Source: UBA4416 sp040389965 (GTDB taxonomy: Bacteria > Bacteroidota > Bacteroidia > B-17B0 > Aurantibacillaceae). Taken from it: 64,000 nt of DNA. Position 1 is the first letter of the stretch. The number at the start of each line of letters is the position of its first letter. The position numbers were made by a program, and so were the translations under genes. The stretch lies in contig JAZJZF010000024.1 in NCBI GenBank assembly GCA_040389965.1, forward strand, positions 1 through 64,000, in the 5' to 3' direction. Positions 7,563 to 15,502 of this stretch are shown in pieces. The notes under the pieces were generated by a model that saw nothing but the letters and a program-made list of their open reading frames with translations, ran no database searches and was not told the DNA's origin.

Positions 7563-7592
7563 AAAAAAGCCTTTCAATTTCTTGAAAGGCTT
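7563..7592 (-). terminator. Rho-independent terminator of the tRNA-Val transcript
   Basis: An 11-bp perfect stem (AAGCCTTTCAA at 7567-7577, TTGAAAGGCTT at 7582-7592) with a four-base loop, followed on the minus strand by a T-run (complement of the A-run 7563-7568). It lies 12 bases beyond the tRNA 3' end. Confidence 0.85.
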
Positions 7593-7603
7593 GATTTTGT
7601 TGG

Positions 7604-7681
7604 TGGTGGGAGATACAGGGTTCGAACCTGTGACCCCCTGCTTGTAAGGCAGGTGCTCTGAACCAGCTGAGCTAATCTCCC
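7604..7681 (-). tRNA. tRNA-Val (anticodon UAC)
   Basis: The minus strand folds as a complete tRNA: acceptor GGGAGAT pairing with ATCTCCC, D arm GCTC...GAGC, anticodon arm CCTGC-CTTACAA-GCAGG with anticodon TAC, T arm ACAGG-TTCGAAC-CTGT, discriminator A and an encoded CCA (a second CCA follows at 7601-7603). Its 3' end faces the accessory island at lower coordinates, the usual geometry for an element integrated at a tRNA 3' end. Confidence 0.95.
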
Positions 7682-7759
7682 AATATGTTATAAGTAATTC
7701 TAAAAAAACTGAACTACTTATGCAAAGAACTTTTTTGTTACCCTCCCGATAAATCGGGA

Positions 7760-7787
7760 TGCTCTGAACCAGCTGAGCTAATCTCCC
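7760..7787 (-). pseudogene. tRNA-Val 5'-half fragment (28-bp copy)
   Basis: The 28 bases at 7760-7787 are identical to 7654-7681, the acceptor 5' strand and D arm of the tRNA-Val. The copy then runs into the hairpin TCCCGA-TTTA-TCGGGA instead of the anticodon arm, so it cannot make a tRNA. It lies between the promoter and the intact gene and is probably cotranscribed. Confidence 0.8.
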
Positions 7788-7799
7788 GATTTGGGATTG

Positions 7800-7807
7800 C
7801 AAATATA
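7800..7807 (-). promoter_or_regulatory. -7 promoter element for the tRNA-Val transcript
   Basis: Minus-strand TATATTTG, a perfect TAnnTTTG match, 13 bases before the tRNA half-copy and about 119 bases before the intact tRNA. Transcription would read through the half-copy into the complete gene. Confidence 0.55.
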
Positions 7808-7933
7808 AAGGCTTTTTTTAAATCTCCAAAAAATAATTACATTTTTTCTAAAAATTAGTCTCTCTATGCCCCATAGACGCTCATTGCCCTGTTTTACAGG
7901 TGTTTATAGTCCGGACTGCCCTGTTTCCGGCAA

Positions 7934-8578
7934 TTAACTCTCGTAATAATAAATCTTAATTTGCGCGGCGTCTTTTAAAAAATCTATTTTATGAACCGAA
8001 TAGCGGTGCACATTAAAGCCTGTCCTGGTTTTAAGATCGGCTAGTAATTCTTCTTTTTTATCTGCTTTTATCAATTCAATGTTTTCGTATAAAATGGTTT
8101 TTACCACTTCTTTCTTCATGAGCAGGTTGCTTTCCAGCAAATATGTAATAACCAATACAACTATATTAATAGCAATTAAGAAAAGGTACTCCACATTATC
8201 GCTTGTGTCTTTTATTTTGGTAACCGCCGATACAAGGCCAATTGCAATAACCAGGAACAGATAGGTCATATCCTCAATTTCTTCGGTTTTGTACCGCAGC
8301 ATACTAAACACCGCAAACAAACCAAAGGCTGCTCCCATCGACAGATCTACTTTGTTTAATAAAAAGGAAATAAGAAAAATAACGACATTAAAAATAAAAT
8401 AGGTGAAAAATAATTCGCGGTGTTTATAGATGGGATAATAAATAATTCTTACCAGAATAAAAACAGAGACAAGGTCAATCAGTAATCTGAAAAATATTTT
8501 AGTGGAAATTTTTTCCAGTTCTTCATAGCCTGTTAATACAGGCACTATATCGTTTGTAACTTGTAAGAGTGTCATCAT
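7934..8578 (-). CDS. DUF4956 membrane protein, partner of the VTC-domain gene
   Basis: 214 residues with four to five membrane segments (about 28-50, 57-77, 83-98, 106-124, 131-150) and a soluble C-terminal part of ~65 residues. The block AFGLFAVFSMLRYKTEEIED is the DUF4956 hallmark. It overlaps the VTC-domain gene by 4 bases, a pairing found repeatedly in bacteria. Membrane-integral VTC complexes in eukaryotes make and export polyphosphate, so this protein may give the soluble polymerase a membrane anchor or channel. That role is inferred and no activity is proven for DUF4956. Confidence 0.85.
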   Translation of the reverse strand: MMTLLQVTNDIVPVLTGYEELEKISTKIFFRLLIDLVSVFILVRIIYYPIYKHRELFFTYFIFNVVIFLISFLLNKVDLSMGAAFGLFAVFSMLRYKTEEIEDMTYLFLVIAIGLVSAVTKIKDTSDNVEYLFLIAINIVVLVITYLLESNLLMKKEVVKTILYENIELIKADKKEELLADLKTRTGFNVHRYSVHKIDFLKDAAQIKIYYYES

Positions 8579-9324
8579 GGATTTATTAATTTGTTGATCC
8601 GTGCTAATTTTTGTTTAAAATTATTTGATTTTACGATGCTGTAAGAACTGGCAATTCCAAAGCAATATTTACTGATGGAGCCTTCGCGGATGTGTTTACT
8701 TTTCATAATAGCTACAAACGGAGAAGCTATTTTACTATCCTGTTTTACTTCAGCTATTACCAACTGATTCATTGTTTTTGTAGCCTCGTCTTTTTTAAAC
8801 TCCAGGTTAAGGTCAATGGTTAAACGTTCTGCCGAATGTTTATTTACCAAAGTAATACGGCTGTAATTGATCCAGAGTTTTGGCACAAGGGTTTGCGGAC
8901 AAAAAGGAAGTTGTTTCTTCAAAAAATCAAATGCTTTTCCTGTGTGTAATTCAGCCTGGCTATTTTCTTTAACCCGTGTTTTAATGGTGCGGCCCTTGTT
9001 GTTTTTAAATTTTACTTCCAAAAACCCAAGGTTACTTTCCACATAGGTTCTGTGTCTTATTTTATAGCGGTTCAGTTTTCCACTGTGATGTTTATTGTAG
9101 AGATCAAAACCGTCAGTATCATAATACAATGTTTTGTATCGGCTAATTCTGTTGTTTTCTACACTTAATATTTTATAAAACGGCCGCGTTTGTTCTAACA
9201 CGTTTGAAAGTTCCGTAATATTAAACGTATATTTTGTATCCGTTCGTTCCATTAATTTAACGTTATCCATTTCGGCTAATGTAATAGGTTCAAATTGCGT
9301 CAATATATGATCTAGGTTATTCAA
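8575..9324 (-). CDS. VTC-domain polyphosphate polymerase-like protein
   Basis: 249-residue soluble protein of the triphosphate-tunnel (VTC) superfamily. The basic and acidic residues lining such tunnels are visible in order: ERTDTKY (26-32), YYDTDGFDLY, RYKIRHRTY, FLEVKFKNNKGRTIKTR and the late IAEVKQD. In yeast Vtc4 this fold builds polyphosphate from ATP; bacterial members are annotated by similarity. It lies four bases before the 158-residue exported protein and overlaps the DUF4956 gene, so the three probably form one transcript. Substrate (polyphosphate or another triphosphate) is not proven by sequence. Confidence 0.85.
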   Translation of the reverse strand: MNNLDHILTQFEPITLAEMDNVKLMERTDTKYTFNITELSNVLEQTRPFYKILSVENNRISRYKTLYYDTDGFDLYNKHHSGKLNRYKIRHRTYVESNLGFLEVKFKNNKGRTIKTRVKENSQAELHTGKAFDFLKKQLPFCPQTLVPKLWINYSRITLVNKHSAERLTIDLNLEFKKDEATKTMNQLVIAEVKQDSKIASPFVAIMKSKHIREGSISKYCFGIASSYSIVKSNNFKQKLARINKLINP

Positions 9325-9328
9325 ATTA

Positions 9329-9805
9329 TTATTTAAACGTATAGCTGTATTTTTTGCTGCTTACTAGTTTTCCGGAGGCATCAAGGGTTTTACGCTCTGT
9401 TTTCAAGCCTTTATTATCGTAAACATATACATGCTTTTTTAAAAGCTTTTTGTTGGCATCGTATATCAATTCTTCTTTTTTATTTCCTAAAGCATTGTAT
9501 TTAATAATTGTTTTTTGCTTCAGGTTATTTTTTTCATCATACTCTTCTTCTTCTACCACATCGCCTAAATTATTAAGCTTATTTTTCGTGGTTTTTTTCA
9601 ATATGCCTTCTTTGGTATATTCTATTTTTTCAAGTTCTTCTCCTTTAGAATCGTAGCTTGTTTTTTCATCATTCAACACTTTACCGTCGGTCGTTTCAGT
9701 GATAGTTACCGACGAAATACCATGCTTTTTAATGTCTTTTTTACTTTGCGCATACGAGCATAGCGTTAAACACATCAAAGATACTAGGGCAAGGGGTTTA
9801 TACAT
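9329..9805 (-). CDS. Exported protein with YD-like repeats
   Basis: 158 residues with an N-terminal signal peptide ending near CSYAQS (cleavage around residue 20). The mature part is made of ~20-residue units with the pattern 'Y D . . G . . . . K . . Y . . . G' (TSYDSKGEELEKIEYTKEGI, IKYNALGNKKEELIYDANKK, YVYDNKGLKTERKTLDASGK). This is typical of small Bacteroidetes surface or periplasmic proteins built from MORN/YD-type beta hairpins. It lies upstream of the VTC gene with a 4-base gap. Function unknown; its place suggests a link to the VTC/DUF4956 pair. Confidence 0.65.
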   Translation of the reverse strand: MYKPLALVSLMCLTLCSYAQSKKDIKKHGISSVTITETTDGKVLNDEKTSYDSKGEELEKIEYTKEGILKKTTKNKLNNLGDVVEEEEYDEKNNLKQKTIIKYNALGNKKEELIYDANKKLLKKHVYVYDNKGLKTERKTLDASGKLVSSKKYSYTFK

Positions 9806-9824
9806 TGTAAACGATATTATTAAA

Positions 9825-10226
9825 TTATTTTTTGATTGTTATCTGACCAACGTCGACCGATTGCTTTTTACCGGTAATAGTTGCTTCTACTGTAACGGCA
9901 ACATCTTTAGAGTCGTTTGTAACTCCAATACGTTCCTGGCTAACTGCATATATTTTGTAATTTCCTTTACGTAAATATTTAAATTCAAATTCGCCGTCAC
10001 CGTTTGTTTTTATTTTATCGCCATACGATGTTTCATCTCCATAAATAATATAAACGTCAATATCAACACCGGTGTATTGATATTGAATGATCGTTAGCGA
10101 TTTGTTATAATCCTGCACCCACACATTTCCTTTGATGCTGGAATTACCTCCTGTACCGGCAGGTTTTTTACAGGCCCCTACCAACAATGAAACGCACAGG
10201 ATACATAAAATGTGTAATTTTTTCAT
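9825..10226 (-). CDS. Lipoprotein with carboxypeptidase-regulatory-like domain
   Basis: 133 residues. The N-terminus MKKLHILCILCVSLLVGAC ends in a lipobox (LVGAC, Cys19), so the protein is predicted to be lipid-anchored. The mature part (SIKGNVWVQDYN, then GDGEFEFKYLRKGNYKIYAV) has the beta-sandwich pattern of CarboxypepD_reg or SdrD-B domains, common in Bacteroidetes surface proteins. It lies 19 bases upstream of the next minus-strand gene, so probably heads the operon with the YD-repeat protein, VTC protein and DUF4956 protein. No enzymatic motif is seen. Confidence 0.7.
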   Translation of the reverse strand: MKKLHILCILCVSLLVGACKKPAGTGGNSSIKGNVWVQDYNKSLTIIQYQYTGVDIDVYIIYGDETSYGDKIKTNGDGEFEFKYLRKGNYKIYAVSQERIGVTNDSKDVAVTVEATITGKKQSVDVGQITIKK

Positions 10227-10317
10227 GAACAGCGTGGTATTATAATGTTAAATAATCTTTAAATTTAATCAAAATCGGGTTAATTTAATTATTTTGTGAT
10301 TTTTAATGGGGTAAATG

Positions 10318-10346
10318 TTGGTATTTCCAGTGTAAATTTACCTTCG
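10318..10346 (+). promoter_or_regulatory. Promoter of the SulP/carbonic anhydrase operon
   Basis: TTG at 10318-10320 as the -33 element, an 18-base spacer, and TACCTTCG at 10339-10346 as a -7 element with one mismatch to TAnnTTTG. The first gene starts with GTG 17 bases downstream. Confidence 0.5.
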
Positions 10347-10362
10347 CATTTTATGTAAAGCA

Positions 10363-10689
10363 GTGACCCGCAAAACAACAAATAGTATTATTTATTTTTT
10401 TATCATCTGTATGGTTAGCCTAACCATGCAATCTACTGTTTTAAGTTTTAATAAGGCCGGCAAAGCTTACAAGTCACAAAGCACTACCAATAATCCTTTC
10501 GCTGAAGAAGAAGAAACTCATAAAGAAAAAGAATGTGCCGATGATGCTGATGATGTTGTTTTATTTTCTGAAAATAATTTAGTCTTTCCCGAATCTCAGC
10601 CGCTTTCTACATTAACGTGGCCAAGAACAACTTCCCGTTGTTTTTTTCACACGCCCGAAATTCTCATTCCTCCTCCCAAGTTTAACTAA
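10363..10689 (+). CDS. Small exported protein upstream of sulP
   Basis: 108 residues from a GTG start. A hydrophobic N-terminus (IIYFFIICMVSLTMQSTVLS) indicates a signal peptide or membrane anchor. It is followed by an acidic stretch (EEEETHKEKECADDADD) and a Pro-rich C-terminus (PEILIPPPKFN). No domain recognised. It lies 67 bases before the SulP gene on the same strand behind a good promoter, with a terminator-like hairpin between, so it may be the leader gene of the bicarbonate operon. The conserved-looking C-terminus and clear signal argue that it is a real gene. Confidence 0.55.
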   Translation: MTRKTTNSIIYFFIICMVSLTMQSTVLSFNKAGKAYKSQSTTNNPFAEEEETHKEKECADDADDVVLFSENNLVFPESQPLSTLTWPRTTSRCFFHTPEILIPPPKFN

Positions 10690-10701
10690 TTGTGGTTTAT
10701 G

Positions 10702-10727
10702 GGTTTCCTTTATCAAGGAGACCTTTT
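10702..10727 (+). terminator. Hairpin with T-run between leader gene and sulP
   Basis: Stem GGTTTCCTT / AAGGAGACC (nine pairs including one G-U) with loop TATC, then TTTT. As it stands between two genes of one strand it could act as a partial terminator or attenuator. Confidence 0.55.
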
Positions 10728-10756
10728 ATTATTTACAGTTACGTTAAATTAAATTT

Positions 10757-12283
10757 ATGATTCAAAAAAATTTATTTGCCGATATTAAGGCAGGTGTTGT
10801 TGTGTTTTTAGTGGCCTTACCTTTATGTTTAGGTATTGCTATGGCGTGTAAAGTACCTTTGTTTTCAGGTATTATTGCAGGTGTTATTGGCGGTATTTTA
10901 GTTACCCTGTTTAGTGGTTCAAAATACAGCGTATCGGGCCCGGCTGCGGGTTTAACGGCTATTGTGTTAAGCTCTGTAACACAGTTGGGAAGTTTTGAAG
11001 TGTTTTTGGCAGCTGTTGTTTTTGCAGGAGTTGTACAGATCATCCTTGGAGCTATAAAAGCAGGTTCTATTGGAAATTATATTCCAAATGCCGTAATCAA
11101 AGGCATGCTTGCAGGCATTGGAATTATTCTCATTATTAAACAAATTCCACATTTGTTTGGCTATGATAAAGATCCCGAAGGAGATGAACAGTTCATTCAA
11201 ATGGATGGAGAAAATTCTTTCACAGAGTTAGTGCATATGATTAATTTTATTACGCCGGGTGCCGTTATTATTGGTATTGTGTCTTTTTTAATCTTAATTA
11301 TTGCGGACAAACCTTTTTATAAAAAAAACCGAATTCTTTCCAATGTGCCGGGACCATTGCTGGTAGTGGTTTTTGGCGTAGTGCTAACGCTTATTTTTAA
11401 GGGCTATACTTTTTTAAGCATTGACCCTCAGCACCTGGTAAATTTGCCTTCTATTAATACCTTTAATGATCTGCGTGCTAATTTTATACTTCCCGATTTT
11501 GGATTTATAACTAACAGCGGATTTTGGATCGTTGTATTTACGCTGGCAGTTGTAGCAAGTTTAGAAACCTTACTCGGCATTGAAGCCGTTGATAAACTGG
11601 ATCCTGAAAAAAACGAATCGAAAACCAATAAAGAATTAGTGGCACAGGGTATTGGAAATATTGTGTGCGGTTTATTAGGTGGCTTACCTGTAACCTCTGT
11701 TATTGTAAGAAGCTCTGCAAACATTCATGCCGGTGCCAAATCAAAACTATCAACGATTATACATGCCGTCCTTTTGTTATCGGCCGTATTTCTTTTGCCA
11801 CAATTATTAGCTTTAATTCCTAATGCATGTTTAGCGGCAATCTTAATTATGACAGGATTTAAATTAACTAAATTGGCTATCTTTAAAGAACAATGGAAAT
11901 ATGGCCTGGAGCAGTTTTTACCATTTGTTATTACTATTATTGTAATGCTGCTAACCGATCTTTTAAAAGGTGTTTGTGCAGGTATTGTAGTAGCTGTTAT
12001 TTATATCATAAGAGATAATATCAAATCTTCTTTTGATTCGAGCAGCGAGCTGATACAGGGCCAGTTGTATCACCTGATAAAGTTGCCACAGCATGTTACA
12101 TTCTTTAATAAAGGTTACCTGAAAAAGTTTTTTTCAACCATAGAAGCCAATAGTAAAGTAATTATTGACGGAACTATAAATAAAACTATAAACCGCGACT
12201 CAAAAGACGTAATCCTTAACTTTATAAACTCTGCAAAAAAAAGAAAAGTAGAAGTCGAACTTATTAAATTAAAAAACATATAA
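10757..12283 (+). CDS. SulP-family anion (probably bicarbonate) transporter
   Basis: 508-residue inner-membrane protein with 10-14 membrane segments. SulP features seen are the N-terminal FADIKAGVVVFLVALPLCLG, the SGPAAGLTAIV segment and the conserved core around SLETLLGIEAVDKLDP (about residues 270-290). The last ~70 residues (HVTFFNKGYLKKFF to VEVELIKLKNI) form a shortened STAS-like domain. The stop codon overlaps the start of a beta-carbonic anhydrase by one base. This tight pairing favours bicarbonate over sulfate as substrate, as in BicA-type transporters, with the anhydrase interconverting CO2 and bicarbonate next to the transporter. Ion choice is inferred from context. Confidence 0.9.
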   Translation: MIQKNLFADIKAGVVVFLVALPLCLGIAMACKVPLFSGIIAGVIGGILVTLFSGSKYSVSGPAAGLTAIVLSSVTQLGSFEVFLAAVVFAGVVQIILGAIKAGSIGNYIPNAVIKGMLAGIGIILIIKQIPHLFGYDKDPEGDEQFIQMDGENSFTELVHMINFITPGAVIIGIVSFLILIIADKPFYKKNRILSNVPGPLLVVVFGVVLTLIFKGYTFLSIDPQHLVNLPSINTFNDLRANFILPDFGFITNSGFWIVVFTLAVVASLETLLGIEAVDKLDPEKNESKTNKELVAQGIGNIVCGLLGGLPVTSVIVRSSANIHAGAKSKLSTIIHAVLLLSAVFLLPQLLALIPNACLAAILIMTGFKLTKLAIFKEQWKYGLEQFLPFVITIIVMLLTDLLKGVCAGIVVAVIYIIRDNIKSSFDSSSELIQGQLYHLIKLPQHVTFFNKGYLKKFFSTIEANSKVIIDGTINKTINRDSKDVILNFINSAKKRKVEVELIKLKNI

Positions 12284-12912
12284 TGGACAATTCATATCAA
12301 AAATTATTAGACGGAAACAGACGTTATTCACTTGAAAAAAAGTTTAATGACCCTGAATATTTTAAAAAATTATCTCTTGGCCAAACTCCCGAATACTTAT
12401 GGATTGGCTGTAGCGACAGTCGTGTACCTGCCAACGAGGTAACCAACACCGATGCCGGTGAAATATTTGTGCACCGTAATATTGCCAATGTGGTAGTACA
12501 TACCGATTTTAACGTCTTGAGCGTGTTAGAGTACGCTGTAAAATATATTGGTGTAAAACATATTATTGTTTGCGGCCATTATGGTTGCGGAGGTATTAAG
12601 GCATCCATGACCCATCAAAGACATGGCTACGTAGATAACTGGCTGCGTAATATTAAAGATGTATACAATAAATACGACTCGGAACTTAACAGCATAAAAG
12701 ATTTAGATAAACGTGCTGATAGGTTAACGGAGCTTAACGTAATTGAACAGGTACGAAACCTGGCCAAGACATCGATTGTACAGGAAGCCTGGAAAACACG
12801 CGAATTGCATCTGCATGGTTGGGTGTATGGCATTAACAGTGGCCTGGTTACCGATTTAAAAATTATACACGACGGAAAAGAAGATATTGAAGATATCTAT
12901 CGTTTTGAATAA
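12283..12912 (+). CDS. can: Beta-class carbonic anhydrase
   Basis: Reversible hydration of CO2 to bicarbonate in the cytoplasm. 209 residues, normal for the family. The zinc ligands and catalytic dyad are present: Cys43 and the Asp45/Arg47 pair in CSDSRVPANEV, His99 and Cys102 in VCGHYGCGG, plus HRNIANVV (64-71). The start ATG overlaps the stop of the SulP transporter, implying translational coupling and a joint role in bicarbonate supply or pH balance. This is a confident enzyme assignment; the symbol follows E. coli Can, the closest well-known beta enzyme. Confidence 0.95.
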   Translation: MDNSYQKLLDGNRRYSLEKKFNDPEYFKKLSLGQTPEYLWIGCSDSRVPANEVTNTDAGEIFVHRNIANVVVHTDFNVLSVLEYAVKYIGVKHIIVCGHYGCGGIKASMTHQRHGYVDNWLRNIKDVYNKYDSELNSIKDLDKRADRLTELNVIEQVRNLAKTSIVQEAWKTRELHLHGWVYGINSGLVTDLKIIHDGKEDIEDIYRFE

Positions 12913-12946
12913 GCATTAACAGACTTACAAATTTTGGATCCGGTGT

Positions 12947-13630
12947 TTATTTAAAGTACTCGCTCAAAGATGCTTCATAACTGCCACCTACGGGAATTTT
13001 TTTATCCAGAATTTGTAAGTTTTTATTTTTAAAGCTTTTTACTTTTTTAATAGGAATTATAAAAGACCTGTGAACACGCACAAAACCGCCCGAGGGTAGT
13101 TTTTCCTGCATGGCTTTCATCGTCATTCGGGCAACTATTGTTTTTTGCCTGTTAAGGTATATTTTTAAATAATCGTCAAGGGCTTCAATGTATAAAATAT
13201 CTTCCAGGTCTATTTTCTGAAGAGAATAATCGGCACGTACAAATATATGGCCGGCCATTTTTTGGTTTCCTTTTAGCGCAAAATGATCCCGGGCCTTTTC
13301 TGTGGCCTGCTTAAACCTGTTTAATGTAAATGGCTTTAATAAATAATCAACCGCATTTAAATTAAACCCCTCTACAGCAAACTCATTGTGCGCCGTACAG
13401 AAAATAACTGCTGTATTCTGTTCTATATTTTTATAAAAATCTATTCCGCTCAACGACGGCATATGTATATCGAGAAACAATAGATCGACCGGAAATTTTT
13501 TAAGATACCTGAGCGCGTCATTAGGTTTTAAAAATGTTTTTTGCAAATCAATATAGTCCAACTGATTGCAAAAAGATTCAATAACACTAAGAGCCAGGGG
13601 CTCATCATCTATGGCTAATGCTTTAATCAT
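12947..13630 (-). CDS. LytTR-family response regulator
   Basis: 227 residues: a receiver domain (1-115) with acidic pocket D8/D9, phospho-acceptor D54 in LLFLDIHMPSLSG and the KPF switch lysine, then a LytTR DNA-binding domain (about 130-225; FVRVHRSFIIPIKKVKSF). It overlaps the sensor kinase gene by 8 bases and is surely its partner. LytTR regulators bind pairs of ~9-bp direct repeats. No target is evident in the immediate neighbourhood, so its regulon is unknown. Confidence 0.9.
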   Translation of the reverse strand: MIKALAIDDEPLALSVIESFCNQLDYIDLQKTFLKPNDALRYLKKFPVDLLFLDIHMPSLSGIDFYKNIEQNTAVIFCTAHNEFAVEGFNLNAVDYLLKPFTLNRFKQATEKARDHFALKGNQKMAGHIFVRADYSLQKIDLEDILYIEALDDYLKIYLNRQKTIVARMTMKAMQEKLPSGGFVRVHRSFIIPIKKVKSFKNKNLQILDKKIPVGGSYEASLSEYFK

Positions 13631-14651
13631 AAAGAGTGAGTAACAGGTTTACAGTAAAACAATTGTTTTTTTGGGATATGGTTAAGGTGTGGTTTTCAGG
13701 ATATATCAGGTCGAGGCGTTGCTTTGTGTTTTCAATACCCAAACCACTTTTGTTCAATGTATTGTTATTAGTTGGCACGCAGTTGTTTGTTACAACTAAT
13801 AAAACATACGATTCGCACGACGTAATTTTTATTTCTATGTCAGAGTTTTCTTCAGAATTTACACCATGCTTAAAGGCATTTTCAATAAAGGGAATAAGCA
13901 TGAGTGGTGCAATTTTTTTACCTGTCGTCTCTGCATCGCAGCTATAAGAAAGCTTAATGGCCGGGCTTAACCGCATTTTCTGTAATTCGATATAGTTAGA
14001 AATATAATCGATCTCTTTTTCGAGGGGAACAAGTTTTTCGTCGTTGTGATGCAACACATAGCGCATCATACCCGAAAGTTTTACAATGGCATCAGGGGTT
14101 TTATCACTTTTTAAAATAGCCAGAGAGTAAATGCTATTTAAGGTGTTAAATAAGAAATGGGGGTTTATCTGTGCTTTTAAATAAGATAATTCAGCTGTTA
14201 ACTTTTCACTTTCTGTTCTCTTCAATTGTTCCCGTATCCTTAGCAATAACGAGAAAATAAGAATGATTAAAAATTGTAAAAAGCTATGCCTTAAAGAATA
14301 CGGAAGCCAGTAGTGCCTCATCGGATGATCAAATCCCCTGATGTGTTGCGGTTGCTGCGGCGAAAGCCACATGAATAATTCGGGAACAAAAACAATAATG
14401 GCATAACAACCTAGTATGGCACCATAAAAAAGAGCATGCTTTTTAGTAACATAAAACCTGGGTGTTAAATAATAATAGTTAACATAAAAAAAGAGGAGCA
14501 ACAATAAACTCAGACAAAAATCCCTTCTAAAAAAATTAACCTGTACCAGGTTTTTAATATCTCCAAAATCGGGCGAAAAGAAAACAGGCAACGATAAAAA
14601 AACGATACACCCCAGAATATGGATAATAATATTTCTTTTTCGGGACTGCAT
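13623..14651 (-). CDS. LytS/YehU-type sensor histidine kinase
   Basis: 342 residues. Four hydrophobic segments (about 8-26, 45-62, 74-92, 121-137) form a membrane domain without a large periplasmic loop. The His_kinase domain follows, with phospho-acceptor His165 in AQINPHFLFNTLN and an HATPase domain (LIPFIENAFKHGV as the N box, SGLGIENTKQRLDLIY as the G box). It makes a two-component pair with the overlapping LytTR regulator. The stimulus cannot be predicted; compact membrane domains of this type often sense membrane state or small hydrophobic ligands. Confidence 0.9.
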   Translation of the reverse strand: MQSRKRNIIIHILGCIVFLSLPVFFSPDFGDIKNLVQVNFFRRDFCLSLLLLLFFYVNYYYLTPRFYVTKKHALFYGAILGCYAIIVFVPELFMWLSPQQPQHIRGFDHPMRHYWLPYSLRHSFLQFLIILIFSLLLRIREQLKRTESEKLTAELSYLKAQINPHFLFNTLNSIYSLAILKSDKTPDAIVKLSGMMRYVLHHNDEKLVPLEKEIDYISNYIELQKMRLSPAIKLSYSCDAETTGKKIAPLMLIPFIENAFKHGVNSEENSDIEIKITSCESYVLLVVTNNCVPTNNNTLNKSGLGIENTKQRLDLIYPENHTLTISQKNNCFTVNLLLTLYD

Positions 14652-14721
14652 CCCCTAAAAATAAGGCACCCCACTTGGGAAGTCAAAAAAACAGGGTCAA
14701 TTAGTCCTTTTTATAGGTAAA

Positions 14722-15498
14722 TCAGGGCTTTATTGCCTGTTCAATGGAATTAGTAAGCGATACAAAATCAGCAACAGAGAGTTGTTCTGCTCTTTTATCT
14801 AAAAAAACAGATTCTACAACCGCATTACCACTTAATACCTTTACCGAATTACGAACCGTTTTTCTTCTTTGATTAAAAGATGCTTTTACCACTTTAAAAA
14901 AGAGCTCTTCATTGCAATCGAGCGCTCCGGTAGTATTTCGGGTTAAACGAATGACAGCAGATTTTACTTTTGGTGGTGGATTAAATACATGTTCGCTTAC
15001 CGTAAACAAGTACTCTATTTTATAAAATGCCTGTAATAATACACTCAGAATGCCGTAAGTTTTAGATCCCGGTTTTTCGGCAATACGCTGTGCCACTTCT
15101 CTTTGAAACATCCCTACCAAAGAGGCAACATCATTACGGTGTTCCAAAACCCTGAACATAATTTGAGTAGAAATATTGTAAGGGAAATTTCCTACCACTT
15201 TAAATTTTCCTTTAGAAGCAAAGGGAGCAAGATCCGCTTCTAAAAAATCCTGAAACTGAACTTTATGAGCATACTGCGGGTATTTCTCTTTTAAGAAATC
15301 AATAGACTCCTGATCAATGTCAAAAGCCGTAAAATTATCTTTCTCTATCAGGTATTGGGTTAAAACGCCTGTGCCGGGGCCAATTTCAAGGATCGCCAAA
15401 TCATCCTGGGGCAATGCATTCACTATTTTTTGTGCAATGTTTAAGTCCGTCAAAAAATGCTGGCCTAAATGTTTTTTTGCTTTTACGGGAGATGCCAT
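14722..15498 (-). CDS. rsmA: 16S rRNA (adenine1518-N6/adenine1519-N6)-dimethyltransferase
   Basis: KsgA/RsmA dimethylates two adjacent adenines in the 3' terminal helix of 16S rRNA during 30S maturation. 258 residues, normal length. Motifs: KKHLGQHFLTD at the N-terminus, SAM-binding LEIGPGTGVLTQYL, the catalytic NFPYNIST block (NLPY in most relatives) and the C-terminal helical domain (FNQRRKTVRNSVK). It is the last gene of a six-gene minus-strand operon and starts 4 bases after the preceding gene's end. A TAnnTTTG match (minus TAAGTTTG at 15509-15516) may give it an extra promoter. Confidence 0.97.
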   Translation of the reverse strand: MASPVKAKKHLGQHFLTDLNIAQKIVNALPQDDLAILEIGPGTGVLTQYLIEKDNFTAFDIDQESIDFLKEKYPQYAHKVQFQDFLEADLAPFASKGKFKVVGNFPYNISTQIMFRVLEHRNDVASLVGMFQREVAQRIAEKPGSKTYGILSVLLQAFYKIEYLFTVSEHVFNPPPKVKSAVIRLTRNTTGALDCNEELFFKVVKASFNQRRKTVRNSVKVLSGNAVVESVFLDKRAEQLSVADFVSLTNSIEQAIKP

Positions 15499-15502
15499 AT
15501 TT

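Noticed and set aside
7654..7787. 28-bp tRNA repeat as att sites of the island
   Set aside because: The two copies enclose only 78 bp and duplicate the 5' half of the tRNA, whereas the island lies on the 3' side. They cannot be the ends of the 7-kb element.
7497..7802. 101-codon minus-strand frame across the tRNA-Val region
   Set aside because: It runs straight through a complete tRNA gene, its terminator and the tRNA half-copy, and the peptide has no sensible features.
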